The translations under genes were made by a program, and so were the position numbers. The notes under the pieces are model-generated. The model saw nothing but the letters and a program-made list of their open reading frames with translations. It was not told the origin of the DNA and did not search any database. Of a DNA stretch of 64,000 nt, positions 38,701-47,657 are shown in pieces (positions within the stretch are counted from its first letter, which is position 1; the number at the start of each line of letters is the position of its first letter). This stretch comes from Bradyrhizobium cosmicum (GTDB taxonomy: Bacteria > Pseudomonadota > Alphaproteobacteria > Rhizobiales > Xanthobacteraceae), in NCBI RefSeq assembly GCF_007290395.2, contig NZ_CP041656.2:806001-870000 (forward strand). The letters run 5' to 3'.

Positions 38701-39299
38701 ATGATGGATTCCGTCGCGACCGCCAGCATCAGGCCGTGCTGGTGCTCGGTGGCGTCGGTCTGCCGGGTGCCGAACAGCACGGCGAAGGCTGCCATCGCCA
38801 GCGTCACCATCAGCGCCACGTCGCCGACGATCGGGATGTGGGAGAAGGCCTGGTCCTCGCTCAGGATGGTTTCGAGCGATGACGCGACCGCCTTCAGCTG
38901 GAGCGCGATGTAGGGCACCGAGCCGATGATCGCGATCAGCGCCACGGTCGCCGCCACCGCCTGGCTCTTGCCGTAGCGCGCGCCGATGAAGTCGGCGATC
39001 GAGGTGATGTTGTGGGCCTTGGCGAGCTGGATCACGCGGCGGAGCACGCCGGCGCCGAGACCGATCATCAAGATCGGGCCCACATAGATCGCCAGGAAGT
39101 CGGTCGAGGTGCGAGTGGCGAAGCCGACCGAGCCGAAGAAGGTCCAGGAAGTGCAGTAGATCGCCAGCGACAGCGGATAGATCAGCCCGGACGCGCGGCC
39201 GCGCCCGGCCGGCGAGCGGCGGTCGCCATGGCTCGCCACCAGGAACAGGAAGCCGATATAGCCGAAGGCGGCGGCGATCACGCCCCAGTCGTGCAGCAT
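35790..39299 (-). CDS. Symporter-fused hybrid histidine kinase
   Basis: 1,169 residues. The first about 500 are a sodium:solute symporter-like membrane module (many helices; IYCTSWTFFGSVGFATRTS). A PAS region (about 640-760) with a coiled linker follows. HisKA has its His in RFLAAASHDILQPLNAARLY (about residue 808), then HATPase_c (LLQNLISNAIKYTPRG, GLGLSIVERLA). A C-terminal receiver has its Asp in GLLVDYHLDRGNG (about 1,095). The layout matches CbrA/CrbS-like and NahK-like kinases sensing nutrients. No partner regulator is adjacent. Confidence 0.9.
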   Translation of the reverse strand: MLHDWGVIAAAFGYIGFLFLVASHGDRRSPAGRGRASGLIYPLSLAIYCTSWTFFGSVGFATRTSTDFLAIYVGPILMIGLGAGVLRRVIQLAKAHNITSIADFIGARYGKSQAVAATVALIAIIGSVPYIALQLKAVASSLETILSEDQAFSHIPIVGDVALMVTLAMAAFAVLFGTRQTDATEHQHGLMLAVATESIIKLVAFLAAGIFVTFWMFSPHELIERAMKTPEAVRAINYSPSIGNFLTMTLLSLCAIMLLPRQFHVSVVENSSDAEVGRARWLFPLYLVAINLFVIPIAIAGLVSFPFGAADPDMYVLALPMEGGADLLSVAVFVGGLSAATAMVIVECVALSIMVSNDLIVPLVLQRRPEGRTGGADFSDFLLRSRRLAIFAIMVMAYFYYRALGNTQLAAIGLLSFAAIAQLAPSFFGGLLWRRATARGAIGGMLVGFAVWLYTLFIPSFMDSSTSGILLLQHGPFGIEALRPQALFGADLPPLMHGVIWSLSLNVLTYVLLSLARRPSSIELVQADLFVPNTLAPISPSFRRWRTTVTVQDIQTTVAQYLGPDRARHSFEAFSARRNVRIEPGAPADFELLQHAEHLIASSIGAASSRLVMSLLLRKRTVSAKAALKLLDDSHAALHFNREILQTALNHVRQGIAVFDADLQLICSNRQFGDLLNVPPHFIQFGTPLREILEFMGVSDPDDPAGREAMIERRLAAYTTEGEPYLERLPERHMVIEVLTNRMPGSGFVITFTDVTPTFEAAEALERANATLEKRVRDRTEELTRLNSELALAKSAAEDASISKTRFLAAASHDILQPLNAARLYVTSLVERQHSGEETRLVENIDESLQAIEEILGALLDISRLDAGAMTTSISSFKMADLMRSLEIEFAPIARAKNLELAFVPCSLPVESDRLLLRRLLQNLISNAIKYTPRGRVLVGCRRQGPSLKICVYDTGVGIPLVKRGEIFKEFHRLEQGARIARGLGLGLSIVERLARVLNHGIAIDSNTGGGSVFSVTVPTAKAITHTAAVTSATPLARTPISGALIVCIENDAAILDGMRTLMKAWDAEVIAVTDPEGAMAAMEAAGRRVTGLLVDYHLDRGNGIAAIRDIRRRFGDTIPAILITADRSPAVQVAARDERIAVLNKPVKPASLRALLGQWRTQQMVAAE

Positions 39300-39475
39300 G
39301 GCGAGCGTGCTTCTCCCAAGGCGCGGCAGCGCCCGACGTTCTCAAGGCGCAGTCGCGCCCGGTCTCATTTTCTCAGCAAATCTAGCGCGTTGGGCAGGCG
39401 CAAGCGACAGCGAAATGCCGGGTGGAGCCGGGAACTGCAGGTGTCGTTAAGGTGGTCGGCGAGCGGCCGGCTCTT

Positions 39476-39498
39476 ACCCTCCCCCTCCAGGGGAGGGT
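39476..39498. terminator. GC-rich palindrome downstream of hemA
   Basis: ACCCTCCCC (39476-39484) and GGGGAGGGT (39490-39498) pair around CTCCA. It is 12 nt past the hemA stop on the minus strand. It has no T run, so it may be a REP-like element rather than a true terminator; the same core recurs at 59.3 kb. Confidence 0.45.
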
Positions 39499-39509
39499 GA
39501 GAGCGAAGC

Positions 39510-40739
39510 CTACTCCGCGGCCAGCGACTTTTCGCGCAGCGGCAGACCCAAGCGGTCCCACACCTGCAAGAGGGCTTCGGCGAGCCGATCGATCAGGCCG
39601 TCGTCGTGATAGGGCGAGGGCGTGATGCGCAGCCGTTCGGTGCCTTTGGCGACCGTCGGATAATTGATCGGCTGAATGTAGATGCCGTGCTCTTCGAGCA
39701 GCAGGTCGGAGGCCTGCTTGCACTTCTCGGCATCGCCGATGAACAGCGGCACGATGTGGGTGTCGCTCGACATCACCGGCAGGCCGGCGGCGTTGAGGAT
39801 CGCCTTGACGCGCGCGGCGCGGTCCTGGTGGCGCTCGCGCTCCCAGTTCGAGGTCTTCAGGTGCTTGATCGCCGCGGTCGCGGCCGAGCAGATCGCCGGC
39901 GGCAGCGCGGTGGTGAAGATGAAGCCCGGCGCATAGGAGCGCACGGCGTCGATGATCTGGCCGTTGGCGGCGATGTAGCCGCCGAGGCAGCCGAACGCCT
40001 TGGCCAGCGTGCCTTCGAGAATGTCGATCCGATGCATGACGCCGTCACGTTCGGCGATGCCGCCGCCGCGCGGTCCGTACATGCCGACGGCATGAACTTC
40101 GTCGACATAGGTCATCGCGTTGTACTTCTCGGCGAGATCGCAGATCTTCGCGAGCGGGGCGACGTCGCCGTCCATGGAATAGAGGCTCTCGCAGGCGATC
40201 AGCTTCGGCCGGTTCGCACCCGCAGCCTTCAGCTTCTCCTCGAGGTCGGCGAGGTCGTTGTGGCGGAACACGACGCGCTCGCAGCCGGACTGGCGGATGC
40301 CTTCGATCATCGAATTGTGGTTGAGCTCGTCCGACACGATCAGACAGTTCGGAATGAGCTTGGCGATGGTCGCGATGCCGGTCTGGTTCGAGACATAGCC
40401 CGAGGTGAACAGCAGCGCGGCTTCTTTGCCGTGGAGATCGGCCAGCTCGGCCTCGAGCTGCACCAGCGGATGATGCGTGCCGGCGATGTTGCGGGTGCCG
40501 CCTGCGCCGGTGCCGACGCGCGTCGCGGTCTCGACCATGGCGCCGACCACCTTCGGGTGCTGGCCCATGCCGAGATAATCGTTGGAGCACCAGATCACGA
40601 CGTCGCGCTTGCCCTTGGGCGAATGCCAGAGCGCATGCGGAAACCGGCCGGCGATCCGCTCGAGGTCGGCGAACACGCGATAGCGCCGTTCGGAGTGGAG
40701 GCGATCAAGGGCGGAATTGAAGAACTGGGCGTAATCCAT
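39510..40739 (-). CDS. hemA: 5-aminolevulinate synthase
   Basis: A 409-residue PLP enzyme condensing glycine and succinyl-CoA to 5-aminolevulinate, the first step of heme synthesis in alphaproteobacteria (Shemin pathway). Lys247 in [14 protein letters not shown] binds PLP, and D213 and H216 lie in [12 protein letters not shown]. The glycine-rich [16 protein letters not shown] loop is present. The ATG at 40739 gives the known family length; the frame reaches a TTG at 40754. An FNR/FixK-type box lies 135 nt upstream. Confidence 0.97.
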   Translation of the reverse strand: MDYAQFFNSALDRLHSERRYRVFADLERIAGRFPHALWHSPKGKRDVVIWCSNDYLGMGQHPKVVGAMVETATRVGTGAGGTRNIAGTHHPLVQLEAELADLHGKEAALLFTSGYVSNQTGIATIAKLIPNCLIVSDELNHNSMIEGIRQSGCERVVFRHNDLADLEEKLKAAGANRPKLIACESLYSMDGDVAPLAKICDLAEKYNAMTYVDEVHAVGMYGPRGGGIAERDGVMHRIDILEGTLAKAFGCLGGYIAANGQIIDAVRSYAPGFIFTTALPPAICSAATAAIKHLKTSNWERERHQDRAARVKAILNAAGLPVMSSDTHIVPLFIGDAEKCKQASDLLLEEHGIYIQPINYPTVAKGTERLRITPSPYHDDGLIDRLAEALLQVWDRLGLPLREKSLAAE

Positions 40740-40873
40740 CGGCGAAACCTGCAACGGAACCGGACCAAGGGTCGCATCTTCTTAGAGCTTTTCCAGCTCC
40801 AATGTCTATGCGCTATCCCACATTTGGCCACGAGGGGCATTTGGGCAAAATGCCCTATCGTGCGATTTGAAAC

Positions 40874-40887
40874 TTGATCCCGATCAA
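40874..40887. promoter_or_regulatory. Perfect FixK/FNR-type box upstream of hemA
   Basis: TTGATCCCGATCAA is an exact match to TTGAT-N4-ATCAA, the site of CRP/FNR-family activators such as FixK2. It sits 135 nt before the hemA start and 90 nt before the MBL gene end, so hemA is the only fitting target. It is consistent with the known oxygen-responsive control of hemA in Bradyrhizobium. Confidence 0.8.
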
Positions 40888-40963
40888 GTTCGCGCGAGAT
40901 GGCAATATTGCTCTGCACCATCCGTCTCTCTCTCTCCGCGTTCTTACGGGGAGAGGCGAAGGC

Positions 40964-42025
40964 TCATGTCGTCCTGAACTGGAGCACGCCGTCCTTCGTC
41001 TCGGCCGTCAGCCGGCCCTCGACGATCATGTAGTTGACGTGGGCGACGAGCTCGCCGGCGGCAAAACCCATCTGGTGCTCGTCCAGCACGTGCTTGTTGA
41101 ACACGACAGGTACCAGGGCACGCGAGGTCTGCGGCACCTCGCGGCAGGCTTCCGCGATCAGGCTGCAGCGCTCCTCGTGATGGTCGGCGAGCTGCTTGAT
41201 GCGGGTCTTCAATCCGTAGAACGGCACGCCGTGGCCGGGTAGTACCAGCAGGTCATAGGGCAGCGTGGTGGTGAGGCTTGCGAGCGAGGCCAGATATTCG
41301 CCGAGCGAGTTCTGGTCGGGCTCGACCGCCCACACGCTGACATTCGGCGAGATCTTGCTGAGCACCTGATCGGCGGAGAGGAACAGCTTGTCGTCGGCGC
41401 AATACAGCATCACCTGGTCGAGCGCGTGGCCGCCCCCGGTGATCACCTTGAAGCGGCGTGTGCCGATCACGACCTCGTCGCCATGCGAGATGCGGCGGTA
41501 GGACGGCGGCAGCACCGAGACACGCTTGAGATAATCCTGGCCGCGGCCGAGCAGTTTTTCGGTGAGCGACTCGTCCATGCCGTGGCGGCGGAAGAACAGC
41601 CGCTGCGCCTCGCGCCGTTCTTCGGTGCCGCGGTTCTGATGATAGACCGATTGCAGATATTCGACCTGCGACATCACCAACGGGCAGTTGAAGCGGTCGA
41701 CGATCCAGCCCGCAAGGCCGACATGATCAGGGTGCGAGTGCGTGACGATCAGGCGCGTGATGTTGACGCCCTTCAGCGGTCCCTCGAACAGCCTGGTCCA
41801 GGCCTCGATGGTTTCCTCGTTGCCGAAGCCGGCGTCGATCATCGCATAGCCGTCGCCATCGGCGAGCAGGTAGATGTTCACGTGGTTGAGGCGGAACGGC
41901 AATTTCAGCCGCGCCCACAACACGCCGGGCCGGACCTCCACGACCTCTTCGGGGCCGGGATGCTGGTCCCAGGGGTACCGCAGTGCCTCGGCCGAGGACT
42001 GCGCGGTGTCGGTTTTCGCGTTCAT
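40964..42025 (-). CDS. MBL-fold metallo-hydrolase
   Basis: A 353-residue metallo-beta-lactamase-fold hydrolase with the complete dinuclear metal motif HSHPDH in LIVTHSHPDHVGLAGW (about residues 95-110), an Asp/Glu-rich MIDAGFGNEE strand, GGGHALDQVMLY and LPGHGVPFYG. A C-terminal helical extension of about 70 residues resembles the winged-helix-like tail of LACTB2-type enzymes. The substrate is unknown. It is upstream of hemA on the same strand. Confidence 0.9.
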   Translation of the reverse strand: MNAKTDTAQSSAEALRYPWDQHPGPEEVVEVRPGVLWARLKLPFRLNHVNIYLLADGDGYAMIDAGFGNEETIEAWTRLFEGPLKGVNITRLIVTHSHPDHVGLAGWIVDRFNCPLVMSQVEYLQSVYHQNRGTEERREAQRLFFRRHGMDESLTEKLLGRGQDYLKRVSVLPPSYRRISHGDEVVIGTRRFKVITGGGHALDQVMLYCADDKLFLSADQVLSKISPNVSVWAVEPDQNSLGEYLASLASLTTTLPYDLLVLPGHGVPFYGLKTRIKQLADHHEERCSLIAEACREVPQTSRALVPVVFNKHVLDEHQMGFAAGELVAHVNYMIVEGRLTAETKDGVLQFRTT

Positions 42026-42159
42026 GTTATCGGCTTAAACCCACCGCGCGCGGCGCGCCAGCCGAAAAAGGACGCGAGGCGCTGCCCGCATAGCGGTCAT
42101 TCCCGGGCCGTTTTCCGTAGCCCGGATTGCGTTCGCCACCCGGGCTGCGGGACGGCGGC

Positions 42160-44310
42160 CTACGCCGCCCGCATGTTGTTGAGGAACGCATCGATCTCGC
42201 CGCGCAGCAGGTCGGCTTCGCGGCGGAGTGCGTCGGAGGCACCCAGCACCTGGCTCGCCGCAGTACCGGCCTCGGCGGATGCCGTGGAGACGCCCACGAT
42301 GTTGCTCGAAACCTCGCTGGTGCCGCCGGCGGCATGCTGGATGTTGCGGGCGATCTCGCGGGTGGCCGCGCCCTGTTCCTCGACCGCGGCCGCGATCGTC
42401 GTCGTGACATCGTTGATCTCGCCGATGATCCGGCCAATGCCCTGGATGGCGCCGACTGCCGAGGTCGTGACCGACTGCATGCTGGCGATCTGGGTGCGGA
42501 TCTCTTCCGTTGCCTTCGCGGTCTGGCTCGCGAGGCTCTTCACCTCGGACGCGACCACCGCGAAACCGCGGCCGGCCTCGCCCGCGCGCGCCGCCTCGAT
42601 GGTGGCGTTGAGTGCGAGCAGATTGGTCTGCGAGGCGATGGTCTGGATCAGGTCGACGACGACGCTGATGCGGCTCGCGCCGTCGGCGAGGCTCTGCACC
42701 GTGGCGTCGGTCGCGCCGGCCTCGTCGACCGCCTTCTTGGCGATCTCCGCCGAGGTGACCACCTGGCGGCTGATCTCGGCGATCGAGGACGACAATTGCT
42801 CGGTGCCGGCCGACACCGTCTGCACGTTGACCGAGGTCTCCTCCGCGGCGGAAGCGACCGCGTTCACCAATGCGTTGGACTGGTCCGCGGTGTTCGACAT
42901 GCTCTGCGCGGTCGACTGCATCGAATTGGCCGACTGCGCGAGATTGTCGAGCGCATTGCGCACCGTGCTCTCGAACTCTGCGATCCTGGCTTCCATGCGC
43001 GCGGCACGCTCGGCCTTGGCCGCGCGGTCCTTGTCCTGCTCGCTGGACATCGCGCGGGCCTCGATCATGCTCTCGCGGAACACCTGCAGCGTGTTCGCCA
43101 TCACCGAGATTTCATCGTTGTGGTTCTTGGAGCGGTAGGTTTCGGTCTCGAGGTCGCCGTTCGCGAGCAGCTGCATGGACTGATGCAGCGCGCCGATCCG
43201 GCGCAGGATGTTGCGGCCGACATAAAGCCAGACGAACAGCGCCGAGCCGACCAGCATCAAGGCGCCCAGCGCCAGCATCGCGGTGGTGGCGAACGAGATT
43301 TCCTGGCGCGCCTGGAAGGTCGACGCGTTGGTCTCCTTCTGCACACCCTCGACGAGCTGCTGCACGCTGATGCCGAGGCCGACATTGAGCTTGCGGGTCT
43401 CGTCCAGGATGGTCTGGCCGTAGTCGATGGAGTCGAGCTCCTTCTGGCGGATCTTGAACACGCCGGTCTTGCCTTCGCCGAAGGCGAACAGCTTCTGCAC
43501 GGCGTCACGCATCGCCTGCATCGAGGCCACCTTGGGCAGGTCCTCGAGGTTCGACTTGACGCGGTCGCGCGTCGCCTTGAATTCCTTCTCGATCACTTCC
43601 AGCGTGTCGCTGTTGGTAGCCGAGAGCGCTGCCATCATGTCGGCGGCCATCAGATTGCCGTTGGCGGAGACCATCGAGATCTGGGCGACGGTGCGGGCGG
43701 CCTCGGTGGCATCGTCGGCGGAGACTTCCGCCGCGCTCAAAATCGCGTTCAGACGTGTCTGTGCATCGAGCATCGCGGGGCCGGCCGCGCCGACGAAGGC
43801 GAGCTGGGCCTTGCGCAGCGCTTCGTATTGCTTGTCGTGCAGTGCGCCGGTGTCGAGCCGTTCGCGGGCCGCCGAAACCAGGCTCTGGGTCGCCTCGTCG
43901 ATGCTCTTGGCGGTGTCCTGCAGCGCGGTCGCGGTCTGCTTGTCGGCGCCGAGCTCGATGATCTCGCCGAGCTTCGCCATGGCGAGCTGCTGGATGTCCT
44001 TCACGCTCTTGGTGCGCTCGTTCAGCGCCTCATCGGAGGGCGATGCCAAAAGGCCCGGGCCCTGGGCTGCGAGCGTTGCGCTCTGCGAGGCGAGCTGGAG
44101 GCTGGCGGAGAGGCGCGGGATGTCGCGGCCGCTCAGATCCATCATGGTCGCGCCAAGATGATTGAAGACGAAGCCGGCGCCGGCTGCGATCACGAGGCCC
44201 ATGCCGGCGATCAAGGCGAAAGCGGCGAACAGGCTGCCGCGCACGCCCCACCTTGGCATCTTGAAACGAGGCTTGAGACGGCCAAGAACACGGCCCAGAC
44301 GGATCGCCAT
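42160..44310 (-). CDS. Methyl-accepting chemotaxis protein
   Basis: A 716-residue chemoreceptor. A first transmembrane helix (about residues 27-50), a long helical periplasmic sensor domain, and a second helix (about 345-368, [20 protein letters not shown]) are followed by HAMP ([19 protein letters not shown]) and the cytoplasmic signalling coiled coil. Its hairpin tip reads [20 protein letters not shown]. No C-terminal methyltransferase-tethering pentapeptide is seen. No che genes lie nearby, so it works with a distant array. Confidence 0.95.
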   Translation of the reverse strand: MAIRLGRVLGRLKPRFKMPRWGVRGSLFAAFALIAGMGLVIAAGAGFVFNHLGATMMDLSGRDIPRLSASLQLASQSATLAAQGPGLLASPSDEALNERTKSVKDIQQLAMAKLGEIIELGADKQTATALQDTAKSIDEATQSLVSAARERLDTGALHDKQYEALRKAQLAFVGAAGPAMLDAQTRLNAILSAAEVSADDATEAARTVAQISMVSANGNLMAADMMAALSATNSDTLEVIEKEFKATRDRVKSNLEDLPKVASMQAMRDAVQKLFAFGEGKTGVFKIRQKELDSIDYGQTILDETRKLNVGLGISVQQLVEGVQKETNASTFQARQEISFATTAMLALGALMLVGSALFVWLYVGRNILRRIGALHQSMQLLANGDLETETYRSKNHNDEISVMANTLQVFRESMIEARAMSSEQDKDRAAKAERAARMEARIAEFESTVRNALDNLAQSANSMQSTAQSMSNTADQSNALVNAVASAAEETSVNVQTVSAGTEQLSSSIAEISRQVVTSAEIAKKAVDEAGATDATVQSLADGASRISVVVDLIQTIASQTNLLALNATIEAARAGEAGRGFAVVASEVKSLASQTAKATEEIRTQIASMQSVTTSAVGAIQGIGRIIGEINDVTTTIAAAVEEQGAATREIARNIQHAAGGTSEVSSNIVGVSTASAEAGTAASQVLGASDALRREADLLRGEIDAFLNNMRAA

Positions 44311-44423
44311 CGGAATTCCCCCACTCGTGATCTTTATATTTTCGCGGTGGAGTATCCTCAGCCCGGGTTAAAAAATCGCAAGTTGCACAATCGGTTGCAT
44401 CTGTTCCGCATAGCGAAAAAAGA

Positions 44424-44448
44424 AAGGGCCGGCAGATTGCCGGCCCTT
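44424..44448 (-). terminator. Rho-independent terminator of the outer-membrane protein gene
   Basis: AAGGGCCGGC (44424-44433) and GCCGGCCCTT (44439-44448) pair around AGATT. Read on the minus strand, the hairpin is followed by a T-rich stretch (from 44423 down). It lies 30 nt past the gene's stop. Confidence 0.85.
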
Positions 44449-44478
44449 GGTGATGCAGGAGATTTTCGTCGGGCGCGA

Positions 44479-45204
44479 TCAGTAGCGCGCGACCGCCGAG
44501 TTGGCCCAGTTGAAGCGGTAGTTGAGGCCCGCCTTGATGGTGTGGTCGTCGGTGGTGAAGTTGCCGGTGCCCGCCAGTGGGCCCGCGGTGAAATGCGCGT
44601 CGCCGAAATTGTAGTACTGGTACTCGGCCTTGGCCGACCAGTTCGGGGCGAACATGTATTCGAGGCCGGCACCGACGGTGTAGCCGTTGCGGTGGTCGCC
44701 ATCGATGATGAAGCCGGTCGGCACGCCGCCGACGGTCACCTTCTCGTTGTTGTCGGAATAGGCGTAGCCGCCCTTCACGTAGAGCAGGCCGGGACCCCAG
44801 GTGTAGCCGACGCGGCCGGTGATCGAGCCGAGGCCACGCTGGTCGTTGGTGTAGGCAACGCCGCCCGGGAACACCGCGCCGACGCTGCCGGAAAGCCAGG
44901 AATACTGGCCTTCGACGCCGACCACGAAGTTCGGGTTGAACTGCCAGTCCGCACCGACCTGCACGCCGCCGAGGAAACGGCCGTTGCCGTTGTTACCGGT
45001 GGAGAGGCCGTTGAAATTGTTGTCGCTGGAGAACGCACCGCCGAGATGCGCACCGAGGTAGAAGCCGGTCCAGTTGTAGATCGGCGCGGCGTAGGCCGGC
45101 GCGGGCGCCTTGTAGTAGTTGCGGTTACCGAGATCGGCACCGATCGCCGGTGCGGCAGCGCCCACCACGAGCAGTGCGACGGTCGCAAACAGAATCTTCT
45201 TCAT
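44479..45204 (-). CDS. Outer-membrane beta-barrel protein (Omp25/RopB-like)
   Basis: A 241-residue protein. A signal peptide ends at GAAAPAIGADL. A short Tyr/Pro/Ala linker is followed by an eight-stranded barrel starting YNWTGFYLGAHLGGAF and closing with the aromatic ending NWANSAVARY. Alternating hydrophobic strands and GNNGNGRF-like turns fit the small porin family of rhizobia and brucellae. The ATG at 45204 was chosen; the frame has six more codons upstream. Confidence 0.92.
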   Translation of the reverse strand: MKKILFATVALLVVGAAAPAIGADLGNRNYYKAPAPAYAAPIYNWTGFYLGAHLGGAFSSDNNFNGLSTGNNGNGRFLGGVQVGADWQFNPNFVVGVEGQYSWLSGSVGAVFPGGVAYTNDQRGLGSITGRVGYTWGPGLLYVKGGYAYSDNNEKVTVGGVPTGFIIDGDHRNGYTVGAGLEYMFAPNWSAKAEYQYYNFGDAHFTAGPLAGTGNFTTDDHTIKAGLNYRFNWANSAVARY

Positions 45205-45427
45205 GGTCTTCAACTCCAACACTCTAGGTCCCCGGAAGGCGCCGTCCGCGCCGTCATTGGTTTTGCAGATAGCTCGCTTTTGACGAAAATGCTGTCACAT
45301 CCATGGCACAGCCACGGCTAAGCTAACTTATTGGGTTGTAAATGATTTTTGTGCTTAATGGCGGCTTAAGAAGTGGTGAAGGAAGGCTTAACTTCGCAAG
45401 CCTCGGGTAACTTGTGCGCGCCTTTCG

Positions 45428-45748
45428 TTAACCAAGACGCCGCCGCGCCTCATCGCGCATCTGCTCGCGGAAGGCCGCGCGCTTGGCGGGCCGGTCTTCC
45501 TCGCGCACGTCGTGCCGATCGAAGATGTCGAACTTCTCCAGGATCGGATAGCGCTCGCTCGCCATCGCGAGCACGCGCAGCACCTTGGTCGCCTCCACGG
45601 TCGGCCCGCTGACCTCCCAGCGCCGGATGGTGTCGGCGCCGCCCTTCTCCGGCAACCCGCAAAGCCTGGCCATGTCGGCCGCGGTGAGCTGGCGCGCGAG
45701 CGCGTCGGAGAGGTCGTTGCGAAGTTGCTTAAGTTCGGCGCCGGTCAT
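45428..45748 (-). CDS. Helix-turn-helix domain protein
   Basis: A 106-residue protein from the ATG at 45748. Residues about 5-60 carry an XRE-like helix-turn-helix pattern: ELKQLRNDLSDALARQLTAA (two helices), DMARLCGL and TIRRWEVSGPTVEATKVLRVL. The C-terminal half is rich in charged residues. It stands alone, 223 nt downstream of the outer-membrane gene's start. A small DNA-binding regulator by inference; the target is unknown. Confidence 0.7.
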   Translation of the reverse strand: MTGAELKQLRNDLSDALARQLTAADMARLCGLPEKGGADTIRRWEVSGPTVEATKVLRVLAMASERYPILEKFDIFDRHDVREEDRPAKRAAFREQMRDEARRRLG

Positions 45749-45870
45749 GCGGTGTGCGTCCAGGGAAGTCGCTGAAGGCAATGCACTAGCGCTGATTCGG
45801 GTCCATCCGAAGGCGGCCATGACCGTGCTAGTCTTCCGCGGCCGGTTCAGCGTCAGCGAAGGGATATCCC

Positions 45871-46218
45871 ATGCCCGTGTTCAAGCTGCCCTTGTCGGGG
45901 GACGTCGTGCAGTCGATCAACCCGATCACGTCGTTCTTCAGCCCGACCGGCGGCCAGTTCGGTCTCGTCAACATCACGGTCGGGCAATCCTCGGCACCGG
46001 AGGTCGAGAAGGATCTGCTGTCGGATGTCGGCAGCTATGGCAAGCAGATCGGCCAGATCGGAGATGCGCTGCTCGTGGTCATCGAGCATCTGGAAGCGCT
46101 CGGCGACAGCGCCCTCGGCGATGACAAGGCGGTGTCGGTCTTCAAGGAACTGATGCATTCGGTTGCATCCGTGAAGGAACGTCATGGCCGTCACGCGTGC
46201 CGGCCGCGACGACGGTGA
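45871..46218 (+). CDS. Conserved hypothetical protein
   Basis: 115 residues: MPVFKLPLSGDVVQSINPIT opens a mixed alpha/beta protein with no signal peptide or transmembrane helix. A strand (FGLVNITVGQ) and a helical segment (about residues 43-100) precede a basic Arg-rich tail. The start has GAAGGGATATCCC upstream. It is not recognised as any named family. It was kept because the codon use looks like the neighbouring genes. Confidence 0.55.
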   Translation: MPVFKLPLSGDVVQSINPITSFFSPTGGQFGLVNITVGQSSAPEVEKDLLSDVGSYGKQIGQIGDALLVVIEHLEALGDSALGDDKAVSVFKELMHSVASVKERHGRHACRPRRR

Positions 46219-46336
46219 CCTCGTGCCGTTGCTTCGGCACATACGCGCGCGCACGGAGTTATGAACGCGTGCCTATGGAAATCTGCCGAAGGATGAACAC
46301 TTGGCACGAGGGGCCCTGGCCACGGAGGGATAAGCC

Positions 46337-46621
46337 ATGACAAGCGTCAAACTCGCGATTGCCTTACTCATCACTGCCGGACTGCTTGCTCCCTTCGCGG
46401 CCAAAGCGAAGAAGCACCGGTCTGGCCGCTATTACAGCACGCGTACGGTGGCCCCGGCCTATGGCGGAGCCGGATCGCTGGCGGCGCAGCCGAGGGCGTC
46501 CTACGGATCGTCCGGACAGACGGTCGGCACCGTTACGGCGCCATCGATCGGAACGTACAATTGGCCGTCGGTCGGCGTGACCAACGCGGTCCCGACCTGG
46601 AGCAACACCAATCCGCGATGA
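46337..46621 (+). CDS. Small secreted protein, SGQTVGTVTAPS family (copy 1)
   Basis: 94 residues. A signal peptide (about residues 1-23) ends at FAAKAKK, followed by a basic stretch and a low-complexity Ser/Thr/Gly/Pro tail. Its C-terminal part, SSGQTVGTVTAPSIGTYNWP then SVGVTNAVPTW, is shared almost exactly with the protein at 47996. No known domain was recognised. It is probably periplasmic or surface-located. Confidence 0.75.
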   Translation: MTSVKLAIALLITAGLLAPFAAKAKKHRSGRYYSTRTVAPAYGGAGSLAAQPRASYGSSGQTVGTVTAPSIGTYNWPSVGVTNAVPTWSNTNPR

Positions 46622-46640
46622 TGAGCGATCGCGCCGCTCG

Positions 46641-47153
46641 TCAGCCTTCCGCGCCGCCCTTTTCAATGCCGAACACAAGGCAGGTCGTCGTCGCATGCGC
46701 GAGCAGCCGGCCCTTCGTGTCGGTGATGCGCGCTTCGGCGGTGGCGACGCGGCGGCCGGCGTTCAGCACGCGGCCTTCGGTGCGGATCGTCCCGCTGGCC
46801 TCGCTCATGCCGCGCACGAACGAGATCTTGAATTCCAGCGTCGTGTAGCCGGTGCCCGCCGGCAGCGTGGTCTGCACCGCAAGCCCCATCGCTGAATCCA
46901 GCAGGATCGCGGCATAGCCGCCGTGCACCGAGCCGATGGGGTTGTAGTGACGCAGGCCCGGCACGCTGTGAATCGTGACCACGCCGGGTTCGGCCGTGCA
47001 GTCGAACGGCTCGACGGTCTGCATGATCGGCGGCTCCGGCAATTGCCGTGCGAAGATCGCGCGGACGAAGTCGAGCCCCGGCATCGCTGCCATCACCTCG
47101 ATCGGTACGACGCCATATTCTGCCGCCTGCTTGCCGGATGTGTCGTCAGCCAT
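46641..47153 (-). CDS. PaaI-family thioesterase (hotdog fold)
   Basis: A 170-residue hotdog-fold acyl-CoA thioesterase from the ATG at 47153. The active-site helix reads GSVHGGYAAILLDSAMGLAV; HGG and the acidic D are the family marks. The second half has the SFVRGMSEASGTIRTEGRVL strand pattern. It hydrolyses acyl- or aryl-CoA; the exact substrate is not evident. It converges on the small secreted protein gene, 20 nt apart. Confidence 0.85.
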   Translation of the reverse strand: MADDTSGKQAAEYGVVPIEVMAAMPGLDFVRAIFARQLPEPPIMQTVEPFDCTAEPGVVTIHSVPGLRHYNPIGSVHGGYAAILLDSAMGLAVQTTLPAGTGYTTLEFKISFVRGMSEASGTIRTEGRVLNAGRRVATAEARITDTKGRLLAHATTTCLVFGIEKGGAEG

Positions 47154-47277
47154 CGCCAGCCCCAAACTCTCAATAAGATGATAAATATCATATTATGAGG
47201 GGCGTGGCGGAGTCAAAGGACAGCTCTCGGCGCGACCAACCGGACCGCGCGCTGTTTCCGTCGAAGGATCTCCGGGC

Positions 47278-47487
47278 TCAGGCGCCCCGGCCGGTCTGTT
47301 GACCGAACACGCAGCGCCATCCCGCCAGCCGCTCGGCCGGATGCTGGCTCATCCATTCGGCGAGCTGCGGCGCGCCCATCAGGCAGGACTGCATCGAGAC
47401 ATTGGCGAAGTCCGATGTGGTGACGATCTGCTCGTGACAATTCGCTGGCGAGGAAAGGCTGCACAGCACCGCGACGATCTTGATCAC
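47278..47487 (-). CDS. Small hypothetical protein, second of a pair
   Basis: A 69-residue protein starting at a GTG that overlaps the stop of the preceding small gene (GTGA). Three cysteines are present (AVLCSL, NCHEQ, SCLMG) plus a fourth near the end (GWRCVFG). The sequence is not low-complexity and codes unlike the shadow frame. No domain was recognised. The coupling to the upstream small gene is the main reason to accept it. Confidence 0.6.
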   Translation of the reverse strand: MIKIVAVLCSLSSPANCHEQIVTTSDFANVSMQSCLMGAPQLAEWMSQHPAERLAGWRCVFGQQTGRGA

Positions 47488-47657
47488 GCCAGATTTCCCA
47501 CATCTCCGCCGACCACGCGGCCGATCGATGCCGTGTCCTGCCGCGCGTCCGCCGGATCAGCCGGCGGAAAGATGCTGTCATAGATCGCCCGCGCCTCCTG
47601 GATGAGGCGAATGCGCTCGCGTTCGGACTTCGAGACAAACTGAATAACCTGGCCCAT
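47484..47657 (-). CDS. Small hypothetical protein, first of a pair
   Basis: A 57-residue protein beginning MGQVIQFVSKSERERIRLI with a helical, Arg/Glu-rich N-terminal half, then a Pro/Asp linker and a Gly/Val end. A GGAG lies 5 nt before the ATG at 47657. It ends in a GTGA overlap with the next gene. It is too short for usual gene finders, but both the ribosome site and the overlap support it. The function is unknown. Confidence 0.6.
   Translation of the reverse strand: MGQVIQFVSKSERERIRLIQEARAIYDSIFPPADPADARQDTASIGRVVGGDVGNLA

Noticed and set aside
42127-45321. A 1,064-codon open frame opposite the chemoreceptor and outer-membrane genes
   Set aside because: It is the antisense of two well-supported genes. 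Its protein is repetitive Arg/Ala/Gly/His-rich with no domains, as expected from a high-G+C complementary strand.
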